Counted from the first letter of the stretch, positions 9,666 to 18,296 are shown. The stretch: DNA of 64,000 nt from Parachlamydiales bacterium (GCA_041671045.1 JBAZCF010000001.1:1-64000), one strand, 5' to 3'. Notes: generated by a model from the letters alone, not told the origin. Translations and numbers: made by a program.

Positions 9666-10189
9666 TTTTTCTTACCGCCTACACGACCGAATTTTTTCTT
9701 ATATTCTTGAAGGTTTTTAGCGTCTTCTTTCTTCTCTTCTTTTGTACTTTCTTCCTTATTCAAAAGAGACATCGGAGATTTGTCTGAAGCATTAATGTCA
9801 GCGTTAATATTTTTGGGGATTTCAGCTTGAGCTGCAAGATGTAAGTCCCTTTGGACTAATTGTGTGCGAAGTTTAAGTTTCTGAGCTTTCTCTACCAGTT
9901 CAAGTTCTATAGTACGATCTTCCAAGGGCAGTTTCCTCATCAACTTTCTAAATTGGTTCACATCCAAATCGGTAATAGGGCTGGTTTTTTCGGCGATATC
10001 TGAAAATCGTTGGACTTCTTTCTGAACACGGTCTAACTCCTCAAAAATCCATTCCGGAACTTCAGTTAATGGCTTTGTCTTATTTTCTTCGATTTTATTG
10101 AGCAATTCTTCTATGAGAGAGTAGACTTTTTCAAAAGGATGCGGTTGGTCGCCGTAAGGATTGAAGGGTGGTCGCTCTTCTTGATTCAT
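9650..10189 (-). CDS. Conserved-looking charged protein, unknown function
   Basis: The chosen ATG at 10189 has a strong GGAGG site five bases upstream; a longer frame starting at 10216 would place this site inside the gene. The protein of 179 residues is rich in Lys and Glu and mostly predicted helical, with segments such as YSLIEELLNKIEEN and a lysine-rich C-terminus ending KKFGRVGGKKNWRPL. No signal peptide or membrane segment is present. It is the first gene of the minus-strand set that continues with the MptE-like and kinase-like genes, overlapping the next one by 16 bases. I do not recognise the family. Confidence 0.72.
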   Translation of the reverse strand: MNQEERPPFNPYGDQPHPFEKVYSLIEELLNKIEENKTKPLTEVPEWIFEELDRVQKEVQRFSDIAEKTSPITDLDVNQFRKLMRKLPLEDRTIELELVEKAQKLKLRTQLVQRDLHLAAQAEIPKNINADINASDKSPMSLLNKEESTKEEKKEDAKNLQEYKKKFGRVGGKKNWRPL

Positions 10190-10279
10190 GAAAACCTCCG
10201 CAAAAATGAAAGACATTTATAATAATTATTTTATCCTTCATTTATATAATAAGCAAAAAAGTAAGAAAAAGAGGCCTGA

Positions 10280-11860
10280 ATGCGAAGTTATTACGCCCAC
10301 CTTATGAATACCGCTCCTACTGAAACAATCGTTGCCGCAAAGCCTATTCTTCGCGCATCTTCACTTTTTCCTGTGTTTCAGTATCAGGGAATTAGCTCGC
10401 GCATTCTATTTATGGGGTATTGGTTCGTTAAACGTAACATCACAGAGCTGACTCAAGTTACAACACTGCGGGATTCCCAAGGTAACGTTCTAGTACGTTT
10501 TGTTACTACCATTAAAGAGGCTAAAGGTTACCGCATAGAGCTTACTGAACTTTTGCAAAAAGCCGGAAGGCATGTTGACAGCGAATTTGAAGGCACAGTG
10601 GAAGTCGAATTTTTCTCTTTGCAGAACTTAGTTTTTCCTTTTCCCGCGCTGCTGGTCAATTACTACGGCGAGGATTTTTCCACTTGTGTGCACACAGCTC
10701 AGCGCGTTTACAATAACTATGAAGATATGCAGGCCAACAGTGAGACGAAGGTTCCTGAAGCGGGATTTAATGTTTATTCGACAGATAATATTCAGCCCTT
10801 TGTTACTTTGCTTAATGGTCCTGAAAAATGTCCTAATAGCCATCTTCATGTGGAATGTTTTAACCACGCAGGGCATGTGCTGAAGGAACATATCAATTTA
10901 GGGGATTTAGCGCCCTACCAAGCTAAGACAATACACCTCAATGAAGTTTTACCTCTGGATAAATTCCTTAATCAACGTGTGGGAACACTAAGGATTGCCT
11001 TTGATGTGAGATGGGTATTTCCCCGCCTGCTTGTCGGTAACCGGCAACTGAATCCGCCCGCAATGGCGATCACGCACACATACTATGACTGCACACGTGC
11101 AAATACATCTTCAGACTATTGGTATGCTGTTAATGATGAATGGTATACTGCCGCTTTGATGCTCCCGCTATGCGCACAAGGGAATGCGCAAACAAAATAC
11201 TATTTCTATCCTATTTACTCTCCCAGCAGTTTTAGCGTAGACCTGGAAATATACAATAAAGACGGGGAGCGTGTGGCAACAGTTCCTAAAGCTCTACACA
11301 TCACTTCGCCCTCCTCCTCCTTTGAAAACATTGATGCGGCAGCCCATGTCCGCAGGCTAGGATTGGAGAATGAATTTCCTTTAGGAGCCCGCCTTATTGC
11401 ACGTCCTGACGAAGGGACGAACCTACCCGCACGCATCAAACTTGCATTGGATATTGGCGCATCGCCTAAAAGCCTGCCTTGTAATATCTGCACCAACTTG
11501 CAGCCTTTCAATCCTTCTTGGATAGATAAGAAACACTCTTTCAAATGGGCGCCTATTTTGTCCGACCAGCCTAATCCGGAAGTTTGGATCATGAATTCCT
11601 GCCCTCAGATTCATTATAAAAGCGAGGCTGAGATTGTTGTGCGCTTTTACCGTGAAGCTGATACGGAAGTGATAGAGCGCATATACCACCTTCCTCCACA
11701 TGGATCTATGGTCATCCGGATAGATGAAGATGATGAACTGAAAAATTTTATGGGAAATCTGCCTGGATGGTTGACGGCTGTCAGTACAAACCCGTACACT
11801 ACAACCTATTATTTTTCACGTCCCTCTGAAGGTGTTGTAGGGGGAGATCATGGTTTTTAA
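10280..11860 (+). CDS. Hypothetical protein, 526 residues
   Basis: A long, clearly coding frame with an AGAGG site seven bases before the ATG. The protein has no signal peptide, no hydrophobic segment long enough for a membrane helix and no motif that I recognise. It looks beta-rich and soluble, with segments such as HVECFNHAGHVLKEHINLG and YNKDGERVATVPKAL alternating with turns. It lies divergent from the gene starting at 10189, with 90 bases between them, and six to twelve bases upstream of a Rieske ferredoxin gene. The tight spacing suggests cotranscription with that gene but tells little about its role. Confidence 0.75.
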   Translation: MRSYYAHLMNTAPTETIVAAKPILRASSLFPVFQYQGISSRILFMGYWFVKRNITELTQVTTLRDSQGNVLVRFVTTIKEAKGYRIELTELLQKAGRHVDSEFEGTVEVEFFSLQNLVFPFPALLVNYYGEDFSTCVHTAQRVYNNYEDMQANSETKVPEAGFNVYSTDNIQPFVTLLNGPEKCPNSHLHVECFNHAGHVLKEHINLGDLAPYQAKTIHLNEVLPLDKFLNQRVGTLRIAFDVRWVFPRLLVGNRQLNPPAMAITHTYYDCTRANTSSDYWYAVNDEWYTAALMLPLCAQGNAQTKYYFYPIYSPSSFSVDLEIYNKDGERVATVPKALHITSPSSSFENIDAAAHVRRLGLENEFPLGARLIARPDEGTNLPARIKLALDIGASPKSLPCNICTNLQPFNPSWIDKKHSFKWAPILSDQPNPEVWIMNSCPQIHYKSEAEIVVRFYREADTEVIERIYHLPPHGSMVIRIDEDDELKNFMGNLPGWLTAVSTNPYTTTYYFSRPSEGVVGGDHGF

Positions 11861-11872
11861 AAAGGTTTGCGA

Positions 11873-12175
11873 ATGGGAAGAAAAATTGCGCGCTGCGAAG
11901 ATATAGCTCCAGGGAAAAAGACTATAGCTAGTTTGGAGGACGGCAGAGAAATCGTCATTTTTAATTGCGATGGAGAGTTCTACGCTATAGAGAACGTCTG
12001 CCCTCATATGGGCGGTCCATTAGGTGAAGGTGAAATGGACGGATGCACAGTTGTTTGCCCTTGGCATGGCTGGCAGTTTGACATCAAAAGTGGCAGCTGT
12101 ATCAATATGCCTGGAGAGAATGCCAAGAAAATTCGAATTTCAGTTAAAGACGGCTTTGTTTGCTTAGATGGATAA
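11873..12175 (+). CDS. Rieske [2Fe-2S] ferredoxin-like protein
   Basis: The 100-residue protein has both Rieske cluster ligand boxes: C-P-H in NVCPHMGG and C-P-W-H in VVCPWHGWQFD, spaced 18 residues apart, giving the Cys-His/Cys-His pattern that binds a 2Fe-2S cluster. Size and motifs match small soluble electron carriers such as dioxygenase ferredoxins and NirD. No oxygenase or nitrite reductase partner is in the window, so the electron acceptor is unknown. The ATG at 11873 is preferred because AAAGG lies seven bases upstream; a TTG at 11867 would leave almost no spacing. It starts 12 bases after the preceding gene and is probably cotranscribed with it. Confidence 0.88.
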   Translation: MGRKIARCEDIAPGKKTIASLEDGREIVIFNCDGEFYAIENVCPHMGGPLGEGEMDGCTVVCPWHGWQFDIKSGSCINMPGENAKKIRISVKDGFVCLDG

Positions 12176-12204
12176 GTGAATCCGCCAATAAGGGGGGAGC
12201 CTTC

Positions 12205-12651
12205 TCAAGCTCCAAGCTCAGGTTTCCACGATGCCAAGTCCTTGTAAGAAGGAAACCCCCATTGCAAACGGTAGGATTTTGTTTTTGCATCCATCCATCC
12301 CCAATAGCTTTCCTCCTGATTAGCCAAAGCAATAAAGGGGGCCTCAAAGTAGTGGTTGTAGCCTCCTACCTGTTGGATCATTTGCGCATTGAGTTTTACA
12401 GCTTTACATTCAACGATAAGATAGGGTGATAACCCTTTCTCTAAAGACTTGGCATAGACAACAATATCTGCCCTACGGGCATTATTTTCCTGGCCGATAA
12501 GGACCTCGACTGCTGTATTACCCTTCGGATAACCGCCTTTATCGAGCATATACTTTAGTATAGCCTGTCTGAGCTTTTCCTCAGGAGTTGCGGTTACCCA
12601 AATGGATCGGACGGAACAAAGGATTTTATCCGGTTTGTTTGGCGTGAACAT
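12205..12651 (-). CDS. HsdR N-terminal-like (type I restriction R-subunit nuclease fold) orphan
   Basis: From the ATG at 12651 the protein has 148 residues. It contains RADIVVYAK followed by SPYLIVECKAVK, the D...E-x-K arrangement of PD-(D/E)xK nucleases, and a Y-N-H-Y-F-E segment typical of the HsdR_N_2 family. Full-length restriction R-subunits also have helicase domains; these are absent and there are no hsdM or hsdS genes nearby, so this is a stand-alone domain, not a restriction system. The start lies 26 bases inside the 3' end of the hibernation-factor gene, so the two are translationally linked. An alternative in-frame start at 12720 would lie even deeper in that gene. The cellular role is unknown. 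Confidence 0.72.
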   Translation of the reverse strand: MFTPNKPDKILCSVRSIWVTATPEEKLRQAILKYMLDKGGYPKGNTAVEVLIGQENNARRADIVVYAKSLEKGLSPYLIVECKAVKLNAQMIQQVGGYNHYFEAPFIALANQEESYWGWMDAKTKSYRLQWGFPSYKDLASWKPELGA

Positions 12652-13285
12652 TCTCAGGTTCTTGTATTCCGTAATTATTGTCTGAGCGGCGATAAATGAC
12701 TTTGATTTGATTGTCCTCAACGCAGCGGAATAGGAGGAAAGAGTCGCCTGATAGTTCCATTTTGACGACGGCCTCGTCGTAACTTAATGTTTTCAGAGGG
12801 CGGCTTTCCTGTGCTACAATACGGTGAGGCTTATATTTCTCTTCCATATGGCGCTTATTTTCATTTTCAATCTCTTCGTTGATTTCAAAGATATCTCCAT
12901 CGCGCAGAGGCTGTAATACATTCACATTCATATCAACATAGCTTAGAGCACGGTGTTGATGATCCTGCAGTTTATCTTTATACTTAAGGAATTGTTTTTC
13001 TAGTTTGTCTACAGCTTGATCAATCGAGACATACATGTCATCAGAGATTGCGCTGCTGCGAATAGACAAATGATTGACTTTAGCCGTGATATCTACACGA
13101 TGATCCAACTTTTGGATATCCATTGTGACGACAACTTCTAATATTCTCGAGGAATAGCGCTCCATTTTTGAAAGTTTATCGATAATGTAATCTTTCATTG
13201 CGTCTGTCACCAAGACATGGCGGCCAGTAACGCTAATGGTGTAACCTTCATTGATAAATTCAGCGATTTTTTCTTTGCGATTCAT
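12626..13285 (-). CDS. hpf: Ribosome hibernation promoting factor, long form
   Basis: The 219-residue length matches long-form HPF. The N-terminal RaiA/HPF fold (about 15-115) contains YTISVTGRHVLVTDAMKDYI and VVVTMDIQKLDHRVDITAKV. The C-terminal dimerisation domain (about 155-210) contains LSYDEAVVKMELSGDSFLLF and IKVIYRRSDNNYG. Such proteins bind the 30S subunit at the mRNA channel and pair ribosomes into inactive 100S dimers, which fits survival of a chlamydial extracellular form; that link is inference. A GAGGAAT site precedes the ATG. The 3' end overlaps the HsdR_N-like gene. Confidence 0.93.
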   Translation of the reverse strand: MNRKEKIAEFINEGYTISVTGRHVLVTDAMKDYIIDKLSKMERYSSRILEVVVTMDIQKLDHRVDITAKVNHLSIRSSAISDDMYVSIDQAVDKLEKQFLKYKDKLQDHQHRALSYVDMNVNVLQPLRDGDIFEINEEIENENKRHMEEKYKPHRIVAQESRPLKTLSYDEAVVKMELSGDSFLLFRCVEDNQIKVIYRRSDNNYGIQEPENVHAKQTG

Positions 13286-13454
13286 AGATTCCTCATGAGA
13301 TTAAACATTTATTAGACATGCAGAACATATGACTATATCAACCTCCCCTAAAACAAAGGAAGCATAATCTTATTATCTTCCAAGGAGGATATTAACTCAA
13401 ATTAACAGGAGATGACGTATTGGAAGAGAGCTGATTTTATCGATACAGCGCTTT

Positions 13455-14522
13455 TTAGGGAGTTTTACCCAAGGCGATGAGTTGTTTTCGCAAGCCTAGA
13501 TTTCCTAACTGGCCGCATGCAGCCATAATGTCCTTCCCTTTTGTGAGTCGAATAAGAACTTGATGTCCATTAGAGCGTAATCTATGGGCAAAAGCTTCCA
13601 TAATTTCTAAGGGCGGCGGAGAGTATCTGTCTCGGCTCTGCGGGTTGTAAGGGATAAGGTTGATTTTTACAGGTAGATTTTTAAGGTAGGATTGAAGCTG
13701 GTCGGCATGCTCGAGTGTGTCATTCACTCCTTCTAATAGAACATATGCAATAAGGATCTGCCTTCTTTTTTTGTTACAATAATGCTCCATAGCAACATAA
13801 AGGTCCTCTAAGGAGTGCTTTTTATTGATGGGCATAAGGCGGTTGCGTAATTCGTTAGTAGGAGCTGTCAACGACACTGCGAGATTGGGTGTAAAGCCTT
13901 CTTCTTCGGCTAAACGATAAATCCCTTCAATTAAACCGCTCGTAGAAAGGGTGATATGGCGGGCGCCTATATTTAATCCTAAAGGATCGTTCATTACTCG
14001 CGCTGCCTGCAATACATTCTCATAGTTATCGAAGGGCTCTCCCATCCCCATAAAAACCACATTACGGATAGGCTGTTTCAATACATGCTGGGCGATGAAT
14101 AATTGGGCTGTAATTTCTTGGACCGAAAGATGGCGTATGAGGCCCATCCTTCCCGTTTCACAGAAAGCGCAGCCTAAACGGCAGCCTACTTGCGAGGAAA
14201 CGCACAAAGTGCTTCCAGCCTGCATAGGGATGATCACCGATTCCGTATCCAGGTGATCTAAAGTCTTTAAAAGAAACTTTCCCGTTGTCCCGTCATCCAG
14301 TTGTCTATGCAATAAGGGTAGAGCAAAGTCCGTAGCTTCACAGATTTGTTTTAAGAGGGTTCTGGCATTAGAGAAAGCAGGATGATGCAGGTGAATTGCG
14401 CCCCTGCGAAAAAACTGTTCATAGACGAGGGCAGCGTGCTGAGCACCCTTTCCTAAGAGGGAAAGGATTTTTTGTGAATAGGATGAGCAGGTTTCTGCTA
14501 GAATGGGAATTAGGTCTGACAT
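13455..14522 (-). CDS. rlmN: 23S rRNA (adenine-2503-C2) methyltransferase / dual-specificity RlmN
   Basis: This is a radical-SAM methyltransferase with the cluster-binding CxxxCxxC motif in VGCRLGCAFCETG (about residues 113-125 from the chosen start) and family motifs VFMGMGEPFDNYENV and HITLSTSGL. The late ACGQL segment holds the conserved catalytic cysteine. RlmN methylates A2503 of 23S rRNA and A37 of some tRNAs. The ATG at 14522 is chosen because the GTG at 14534 lies inside the upstream tRNA-Arg gene. Only eight bases separate the tRNA from this ATG, so the two are likely transcribed together and the mRNA released by tRNA processing. No clear Shine-Dalgarno sequence is visible. Confidence 0.93.
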   Translation of the reverse strand: MSDLIPILAETCSSYSQKILSLLGKGAQHAALVYEQFFRRGAIHLHHPAFSNARTLLKQICEATDFALPLLHRQLDDGTTGKFLLKTLDHLDTESVIIPMQAGSTLCVSSQVGCRLGCAFCETGRMGLIRHLSVQEITAQLFIAQHVLKQPIRNVVFMGMGEPFDNYENVLQAARVMNDPLGLNIGARHITLSTSGLIEGIYRLAEEEGFTPNLAVSLTAPTNELRNRLMPINKKHSLEDLYVAMEHYCNKKRRQILIAYVLLEGVNDTLEHADQLQSYLKNLPVKINLIPYNPQSRDRYSPPPLEIMEAFAHRLRSNGHQVLIRLTKGKDIMAACGQLGNLGLRKQLIALGKTP

Positions 14523-14529
14523 AAAATTA

Positions 14530-14603
14530 TGCACCGAAGAGGGTTCGAACCTCTAACCACCCGGTTCGAAGCCGGGTACTCTATCCGATTGAGCTATCGG
14601 TGC
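14530..14603 (-). tRNA. tRNA-Arg (anticodon TCG)
   Basis: On the minus strand the sequence folds as a full cloverleaf. The acceptor is GCACCGA with TCGGTGC plus discriminator A. The anticodon stem is CCCGG/CCGGG around loop CTTCGAA (anticodon TCG, reads CGA/CGN), and the T loop is TTCGAAC. CCA is not encoded. The 3' end is eight bases from the rlmN start. Confidence 0.95.
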
Positions 14604-14775
14604 CAGTAAAAATTAATACACCGATAAGGTTACACCACCTGGAGGTTTTTTAACAAATACGAAAGGTTAACTCTCTAAAATCAGCTTTATTTGCTTTGTT
14701 ATAGCCTGTCTATTTATACTCATTTGGAATTTCGAAAGAAGCTAATCCTCTAAAGAAGTCAGACAGGAGAATGTT

Positions 14776-15378
14776 TTGGAAGCGCATACCGGCATTATTG
14801 TTAAAACTACCCGCTATAACGATGTTGCTTCCATCGTCCATCTATTTAGCGAGGAGTTGGGGATTATTGCAGTCTATGTATCACATAGCAGCGCCAAAAA
14901 AGGGGGCGGTGAAGCATTGATTACCCCTCTAAATGAAGTGGAAATCACCTTAAACCGCAAAAATGGGTCTTTGTGGCAGAGCAAGGATTGCAGGCTTTCT
15001 TACGGCTTTCTAGGTCTACGTAACTCTTTGAGTACATTACAAGGTTCTGTGAGTCTATTGAATGCGATTGTAAATTCGCAGCCTGAAGAGAGGCCTGCAC
15101 CTGTGCTGTATGCATTGCTAAAGGATTACTTACGTCGCCTAGAAAGAGGGGAGCCTGCATGGAAAATCGTCAGCAGCTTTCAGTTAAAGCTTTTACGGTT
15201 TGAGGGGATTTGGAGTGATGAGCTTCCGGATGAAGTCCCTTTTAGTCCAGAGGAATGGTTGACATGCGTGCATCTTGCGTATTGCCGTACACATTCGGAA
15301 TTGCAAGCGGTGACCACGGAATTTCCTGATGAATTGGCGCAGAAAATAGACCGTTTATTCGTGTGTAGAATCGAATGA
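14776..15378 (+). CDS. recO: DNA repair protein RecO
   Basis: The 200-residue protein opens with the RecO OB-fold pattern (HTGIIVKTTRYNDVASIVHL, GIIAVYVSHSSAKK) and continues with the helical C-terminal domain; it is somewhat shorter than Escherichia coli RecO (242). RecO helps load RecA onto SSB-coated single-stranded DNA with RecR in the RecFOR pathway. The start is a TTG at 14776. The AGGAGA site lies just upstream, and the nearby ATG at 14771 is out of frame. The zinc-binding cysteines found in some RecO proteins are not visible. It is followed by a tRNA-Leu gene on the same strand. Confidence 0.85.
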   Translation: MEAHTGIIVKTTRYNDVASIVHLFSEELGIIAVYVSHSSAKKGGGEALITPLNEVEITLNRKNGSLWQSKDCRLSYGFLGLRNSLSTLQGSVSLLNAIVNSQPEERPAPVLYALLKDYLRRLERGEPAWKIVSSFQLKLLRFEGIWSDELPDEVPFSPEEWLTCVHLAYCRTHSELQAVTTEFPDELAQKIDRLFVCRIE

Positions 15379-15440
15379 AGAAAAATAATTGCAGAGGAAT
15401 TCCCTGTAGTGCTATAGTTGTTTGCGTTATTACCTATTGA

Positions 15441-15524
15441 GCGAAAGTGGCGGAATTGGTATACGCGCTACCTTGAGGTGGTAGTGAGGGAAACCTCGTG
15501 GGGGTTCAAGTCCCCCCTTTCGCA
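15441..15524 (+). tRNA. tRNA-Leu (anticodon GAG)
   Basis: Type II tRNA with a long variable arm. The acceptor is GCGAAAG/CTTTCGC with discriminator A. The anticodon stem CTACC/GGTAG encloses TTGAGGT, giving anticodon GAG (Leu CUC/CUU). The variable arm is near GTGAGGGAAACCTCGT and the T loop is TTCAAGT. CCA is not encoded. Confidence 0.95.
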
Positions 15525-15573
15525 AATCTACTGTCTACTGCCCCCAAAAAATAAACTTTTTACGTGTAAAAGC

Positions 15574-16365
15574 ATGCAGTGCACAGCCTATTGTACGGCA
15601 ACATCTTACAGGGTGAAGCCCCTTTATAATTTTCTCCAAAGCGAATATTCCACTACACTCTATCGTAATGTTATCCATATTGAAATGCAGGGTAAGAACG
15701 GGCGTGCAGATTGTTTTTTCTTCTCCTACGGAGTCTGTGTTTGTTGGTGTCTAGAAACTGACGAAGCAGAAATCATGCTCAAAACAATCCAGCCTTTTGA
15801 GGAGGGAAGCCTTCCCATTAAAGAAGTGGATGAATCAGAATTTACTTATGGTGATGTAGCGAAAGTCAGAGACGGTCAAATTGTCTTGCCAGACGCGGAA
15901 GTATTGACGAAACTTTCTATTTCATACGGTCTGGCACAATCGGTTAAGCTCGCAGCCTTTGAAACTGCAGTTCAGAAAACTTATGATTCCTCAGAACATA
16001 TTCCTGAGGAATTGTCGCGCTACGGGCATATCAGCCTCTCCCGCCGAGCCATACGTCAACGCATGGGCGAACTGTTCAATGTGCGCAGCTCCATCAATCT
16101 TCGCCTGGACGTTCTGGATTCGCCGGATTTCTTTTGGGACTACCCGGAATTAGAACCGTTATACCTTCAAGTGGCCGCAGACGACGAGCTGCAAAAAAGG
16201 CTGGAAGTTCTAAATAAACGCTTAAGCCTCGTTCACGAGATGTTTGAAATGTTGGGTAATGAACTTAATCACCAGCATTCAAGCCGTCTTGAATGGACTA
16301 TTATTGGCTTGATCGTTATTGAAGTGGCTCTGACCCTGCTAAAAGACTTTATCGGGGCTATATGA
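15574..16365 (+). CDS. RMND1/Sif2-Sif3 (DUF155) family protein
   Basis: The open frame extends upstream through the tRNA-Leu gene, so the start is set at the ATG at 15574, giving 263 residues. The protein has the DUF155 pattern: an N-terminal alpha/beta part with DCFFFSYGVCVCWCLE, a central acidic EVDESEFTYGD segment, SISYGLAQSVKLAAFE, the conserved helical region with GELFNVRSSINLR and DSPDFFWDYPELEPLY, and a single C-terminal membrane helix (about 240-258, IIGLIVIEVALTLL). The eukaryotic relatives RMND1 and yeast Sif proteins act in mitochondria; the bacterial function is not known. It overlaps yidD by four bases (ATGA). The Shine-Dalgarno sequence is weak. Confidence 0.85.
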   Translation: MQCTAYCTATSYRVKPLYNFLQSEYSTTLYRNVIHIEMQGKNGRADCFFFSYGVCVCWCLETDEAEIMLKTIQPFEEGSLPIKEVDESEFTYGDVAKVRDGQIVLPDAEVLTKLSISYGLAQSVKLAAFETAVQKTYDSSEHIPEELSRYGHISLSRRAIRQRMGELFNVRSSINLRLDVLDSPDFFWDYPELEPLYLQVAADDELQKRLEVLNKRLSLVHEMFEMLGNELNHQHSSRLEWTIIGLIVIEVALTLLKDFIGAI

Positions 16366-16571
16366 AGCGCATAGCCCTTTTTCTCATTAATTTCTTTCAG
16401 TTGGCTATCAGTCCTCTTCTAGGTAAGAGCTGCCGGTTTTATCCCAGCTGCTCTAATTATGCTAAAGAATCGATCATAAAGCACGGGACGCTGCGGGGGA
16501 TTTGGCTGACGGTTAAAAGGCTTCTTAAATGCGGTCCATGGCATCATGGAGGATGTGATCCGGTGCCTTAA
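16362..16571 (+). CDS. yidD: Membrane protein insertion efficiency factor YidD
   Basis: This 69-residue protein has the hallmark YidD arrangement: an amphipathic N-terminal helix (ALFLINFFQLAISPLLGKSC), C-R-F-Y-P-S-C-S-x-Y, a central helix, R-L-L-K-C-G-P-W-H-x-G-G and a short acidic end. YidD assists YidC-dependent insertion of inner membrane proteins. Its usual neighbours (rnpA, yidC) are not here; instead it overlaps the DUF155 gene by four bases. Confidence 0.93.
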   Translation: MKRIALFLINFFQLAISPLLGKSCRFYPSCSNYAKESIIKHGTLRGIWLTVKRLLKCGPWHHGGCDPVP

Positions 16572-16624
16572 TAAAAAAGCCCTTGCGGAAAATTGAGCGA
16601 GGCCCTAAATTGTTCTTACGATTT

Positions 16625-16697
16625 GCGGGTGTAGCTCAGTTGGTAGAGCGTTACCTTCCCAAGGTAAATGTCGTGAGTTCGAGCCTCATCACCCGCT
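16625..16697 (+). tRNA. tRNA-Gly (anticodon CCC)
   Basis: The acceptor is GCGGGTG/CACCCGC with discriminator T. The anticodon stem TTACC/GGTAA holds loop TTCCCAA (anticodon CCC, Gly GGG). It is the first of three tRNA-Gly genes in a row. Its T arm and most of its acceptor match the two GCC genes that follow. Confidence 0.95.
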
Positions 16698-16734
16698 CAG
16701 AGAAGTTCATTACTTCTTATAACATTTTTTTTTT

Positions 16735-16806
16735 GCGGGCGTAGCTCAGTGGTAGAGCATCACGTTGCCAACGTGAGGGTCGTGAGTTCGAGCCTCATCG
16801 CCCGCT
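16735..16806 (+). tRNA. tRNA-Gly (anticodon GCC), copy 1
   Basis: The acceptor is GCGGGCG/CGCCCGC and the anticodon loop TTGCCAA lies in a CACG/CGTG stem (anticodon GCC). All 72 bases are identical to copy 2. A short AGAAGT/ACTTCT hairpin and a T run lie in the spacer before it. Confidence 0.95.
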
Positions 16807-16847
16807 TTTTTGATTTTGATTAGCTTCTAAGAAGCACATACAGTCTT

Positions 16848-16919
16848 GCGGGCGTAGCTCAGTGGTAGAGCATCACGTTGCCAACGTGAGGGTCGTGAGT
16901 TCGAGCCTCATCGCCCGCT
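16848..16919 (+). tRNA. tRNA-Gly (anticodon GCC), copy 2
   Basis: Identical over 72 bases to copy 1 at 16735-16806; the spacer between them holds a GCTTC/GAAGC hairpin and is unrelated to other spacers. It is followed 32 bases later by the trigger factor start, so these tRNAs may be cotranscribed with tig. Confidence 0.95.
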
Positions 16920-16951
16920 TTTTTCCAAACATATTCTAAGAGAGGTTTCCT

Positions 16952-18250
16952 TTGTCGGACCTAAAACAAAATTCACAAAAATTTCAATCAGACAATATTT
17001 CGGTTGAAGTTAAATTTGAGCCCGGTTGCCAAGTTTCATTGGATATCACTGTAAGCCCTAAAGCCGTTGAGGCCGCTTATCAGAAAGCCTTGAAAACGAT
17101 CAATAAGGAAATGTCTTTCCCCGGTTTTCGCAAAGGACACGCCCCCGTAGCTGTCGTAGAAGAAAAATTTGGCAAATATATCCAAGAAGAATGGCAGAAT
17201 ATCCTCCTCCGCACTGCTTTCAATGATGCCATCGATCTGGTAAAAATTTACCCCCGCACAGAAAAAAGTGTGAATAATGTAAAAGTCAATTCACTCGTGC
17301 GTAAAGAAGAAGCCTCTCTGCATTTTGATTTCGAAAGCCGTCCTGAGGTTCCTAATGTAGATTTGAACGGCTTCAAGTTCGAGCCGGTTGCTATCCGTCC
17401 TGTAGAAGACAAAGATGTCGAGCTCGCTATTTACAAACTGCGTTTTGAACACGGTGAATTTACACCTGTCGAAGGGCGCGCTGCTCAAGCCGGCGATTTC
17501 GTTATGGTTGACATCGATGCCATTATCAACGATGAAGGACAAACTGCTAAGGTCGCCGAAGGGACAACTTTCGAAGTCGGATCTGAGCATGTTGTAGAAT
17601 GGCTAAGAGATCTGGTTGTTGGATTAAATGTGGGCGAAAGCAAAGAATGCAATGTTCACTGCGATGCTTCCGATCATTCCGGCCATCATCATGGAAGAAA
17701 AGTCACTTTGCTTGAAATTAAACAAGGCGAAATCAGCCCCTTAAGCGAAGGACTCATTAAGCAAGTCGGATGCGATAGTGAAGAAATGCTGCGCAGTCAA
17801 GTGAGAAAAAGAATTGAATTAGATCATGCTCGCGAAGCAGATCAAAATAAAATCCATCAGCTTGAAGCATATTTTAATCAGAAATATGACTTTGATGTTC
17901 CTAAATCGATGTACGAAAATGCATCAAAGGAAATGGCGCGTCGACATATCGCTCATCTCCCAAGACAAGAAGGGGATGAAGAACAATTCCATTCAGAATC
18001 AGAGAAGATTAAGCAAAACACGACATCCGAACTTAAACAAGCTCTCCGCCGCTACCTTCTAGCTCAGCAAGTAGCCATGCAAAACAACTTGAAAGTCACA
18101 GAAAATGATCTTTACTACGCTCATATGAACGAAGTCATTATGAAGGGTAAAGAATCTAAAATGGACGAACAAGAAATGTCACGGCTTTATGGACAAGTGC
18201 TCCAATCTAAAGCAATGGAATTTCTTATCCAAACAGCTGAAGCACAATAG
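16952..18250 (+). CDS. tig: Trigger factor, ribosome-associated chaperone and prolyl isomerase
   Basis: The 432-residue protein has the trigger factor layout. The N-terminal ribosome-binding domain carries the signature SFPGFRKGHAP (about 51-61, equivalent to GFRxGKxP). The FKBP-type PPIase domain follows (about 165-245), then a long helical C-terminal chaperone domain (260-432). The PPIase part contains a His-rich stretch SDHSGHHHG. The start is a TTG at 16952 with AGAGG upstream. It is followed by a hairpin terminator and then clpP-clpX, the same order as CT707-CT706-CT705 in Chlamydia trachomatis. Confidence 0.94.
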   Translation: MSDLKQNSQKFQSDNISVEVKFEPGCQVSLDITVSPKAVEAAYQKALKTINKEMSFPGFRKGHAPVAVVEEKFGKYIQEEWQNILLRTAFNDAIDLVKIYPRTEKSVNNVKVNSLVRKEEASLHFDFESRPEVPNVDLNGFKFEPVAIRPVEDKDVELAIYKLRFEHGEFTPVEGRAAQAGDFVMVDIDAIINDEGQTAKVAEGTTFEVGSEHVVEWLRDLVVGLNVGESKECNVHCDASDHSGHHHGRKVTLLEIKQGEISPLSEGLIKQVGCDSEEMLRSQVRKRIELDHAREADQNKIHQLEAYFNQKYDFDVPKSMYENASKEMARRHIAHLPRQEGDEEQFHSESEKIKQNTTSELKQALRRYLLAQQVAMQNNLKVTENDLYYAHMNEVIMKGKESKMDEQEMSRLYGQVLQSKAMEFLIQTAEAQ

Positions 18251-18259
18251 CTATTTTAT

Positions 18260-18281
18260 CCGGGCGGCTTTAGCCGCCTGG
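18260..18281 (+). terminator. Hairpin terminator after tig
   Basis: CCGGGCGGCT pairs with AGCCGCCTGG (ten pairs, one of them G-T) around a two-base centre, so the effective loop is TTTA-sized. It is followed by AATTTCCTTTT. It sits ten bases after the tig stop and before the clpP promoter. Confidence 0.7.
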
Positions 18282-18296
18282 GAATTTCCTTTTCAC

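Noticed and set aside
12176..12215. Possible convergent terminator (GGAGC/GCTCC) between the Rieske gene and the HsdR_N-like gene
   Set aside because: The stem is only five pairs with an eight-base loop and no T run; too weak to annotate.
15418..15573. N-terminal extension of the DUF155 gene
   Set aside because: The extension runs through the tRNA-Leu gene; the ATG at 15574 is used instead.
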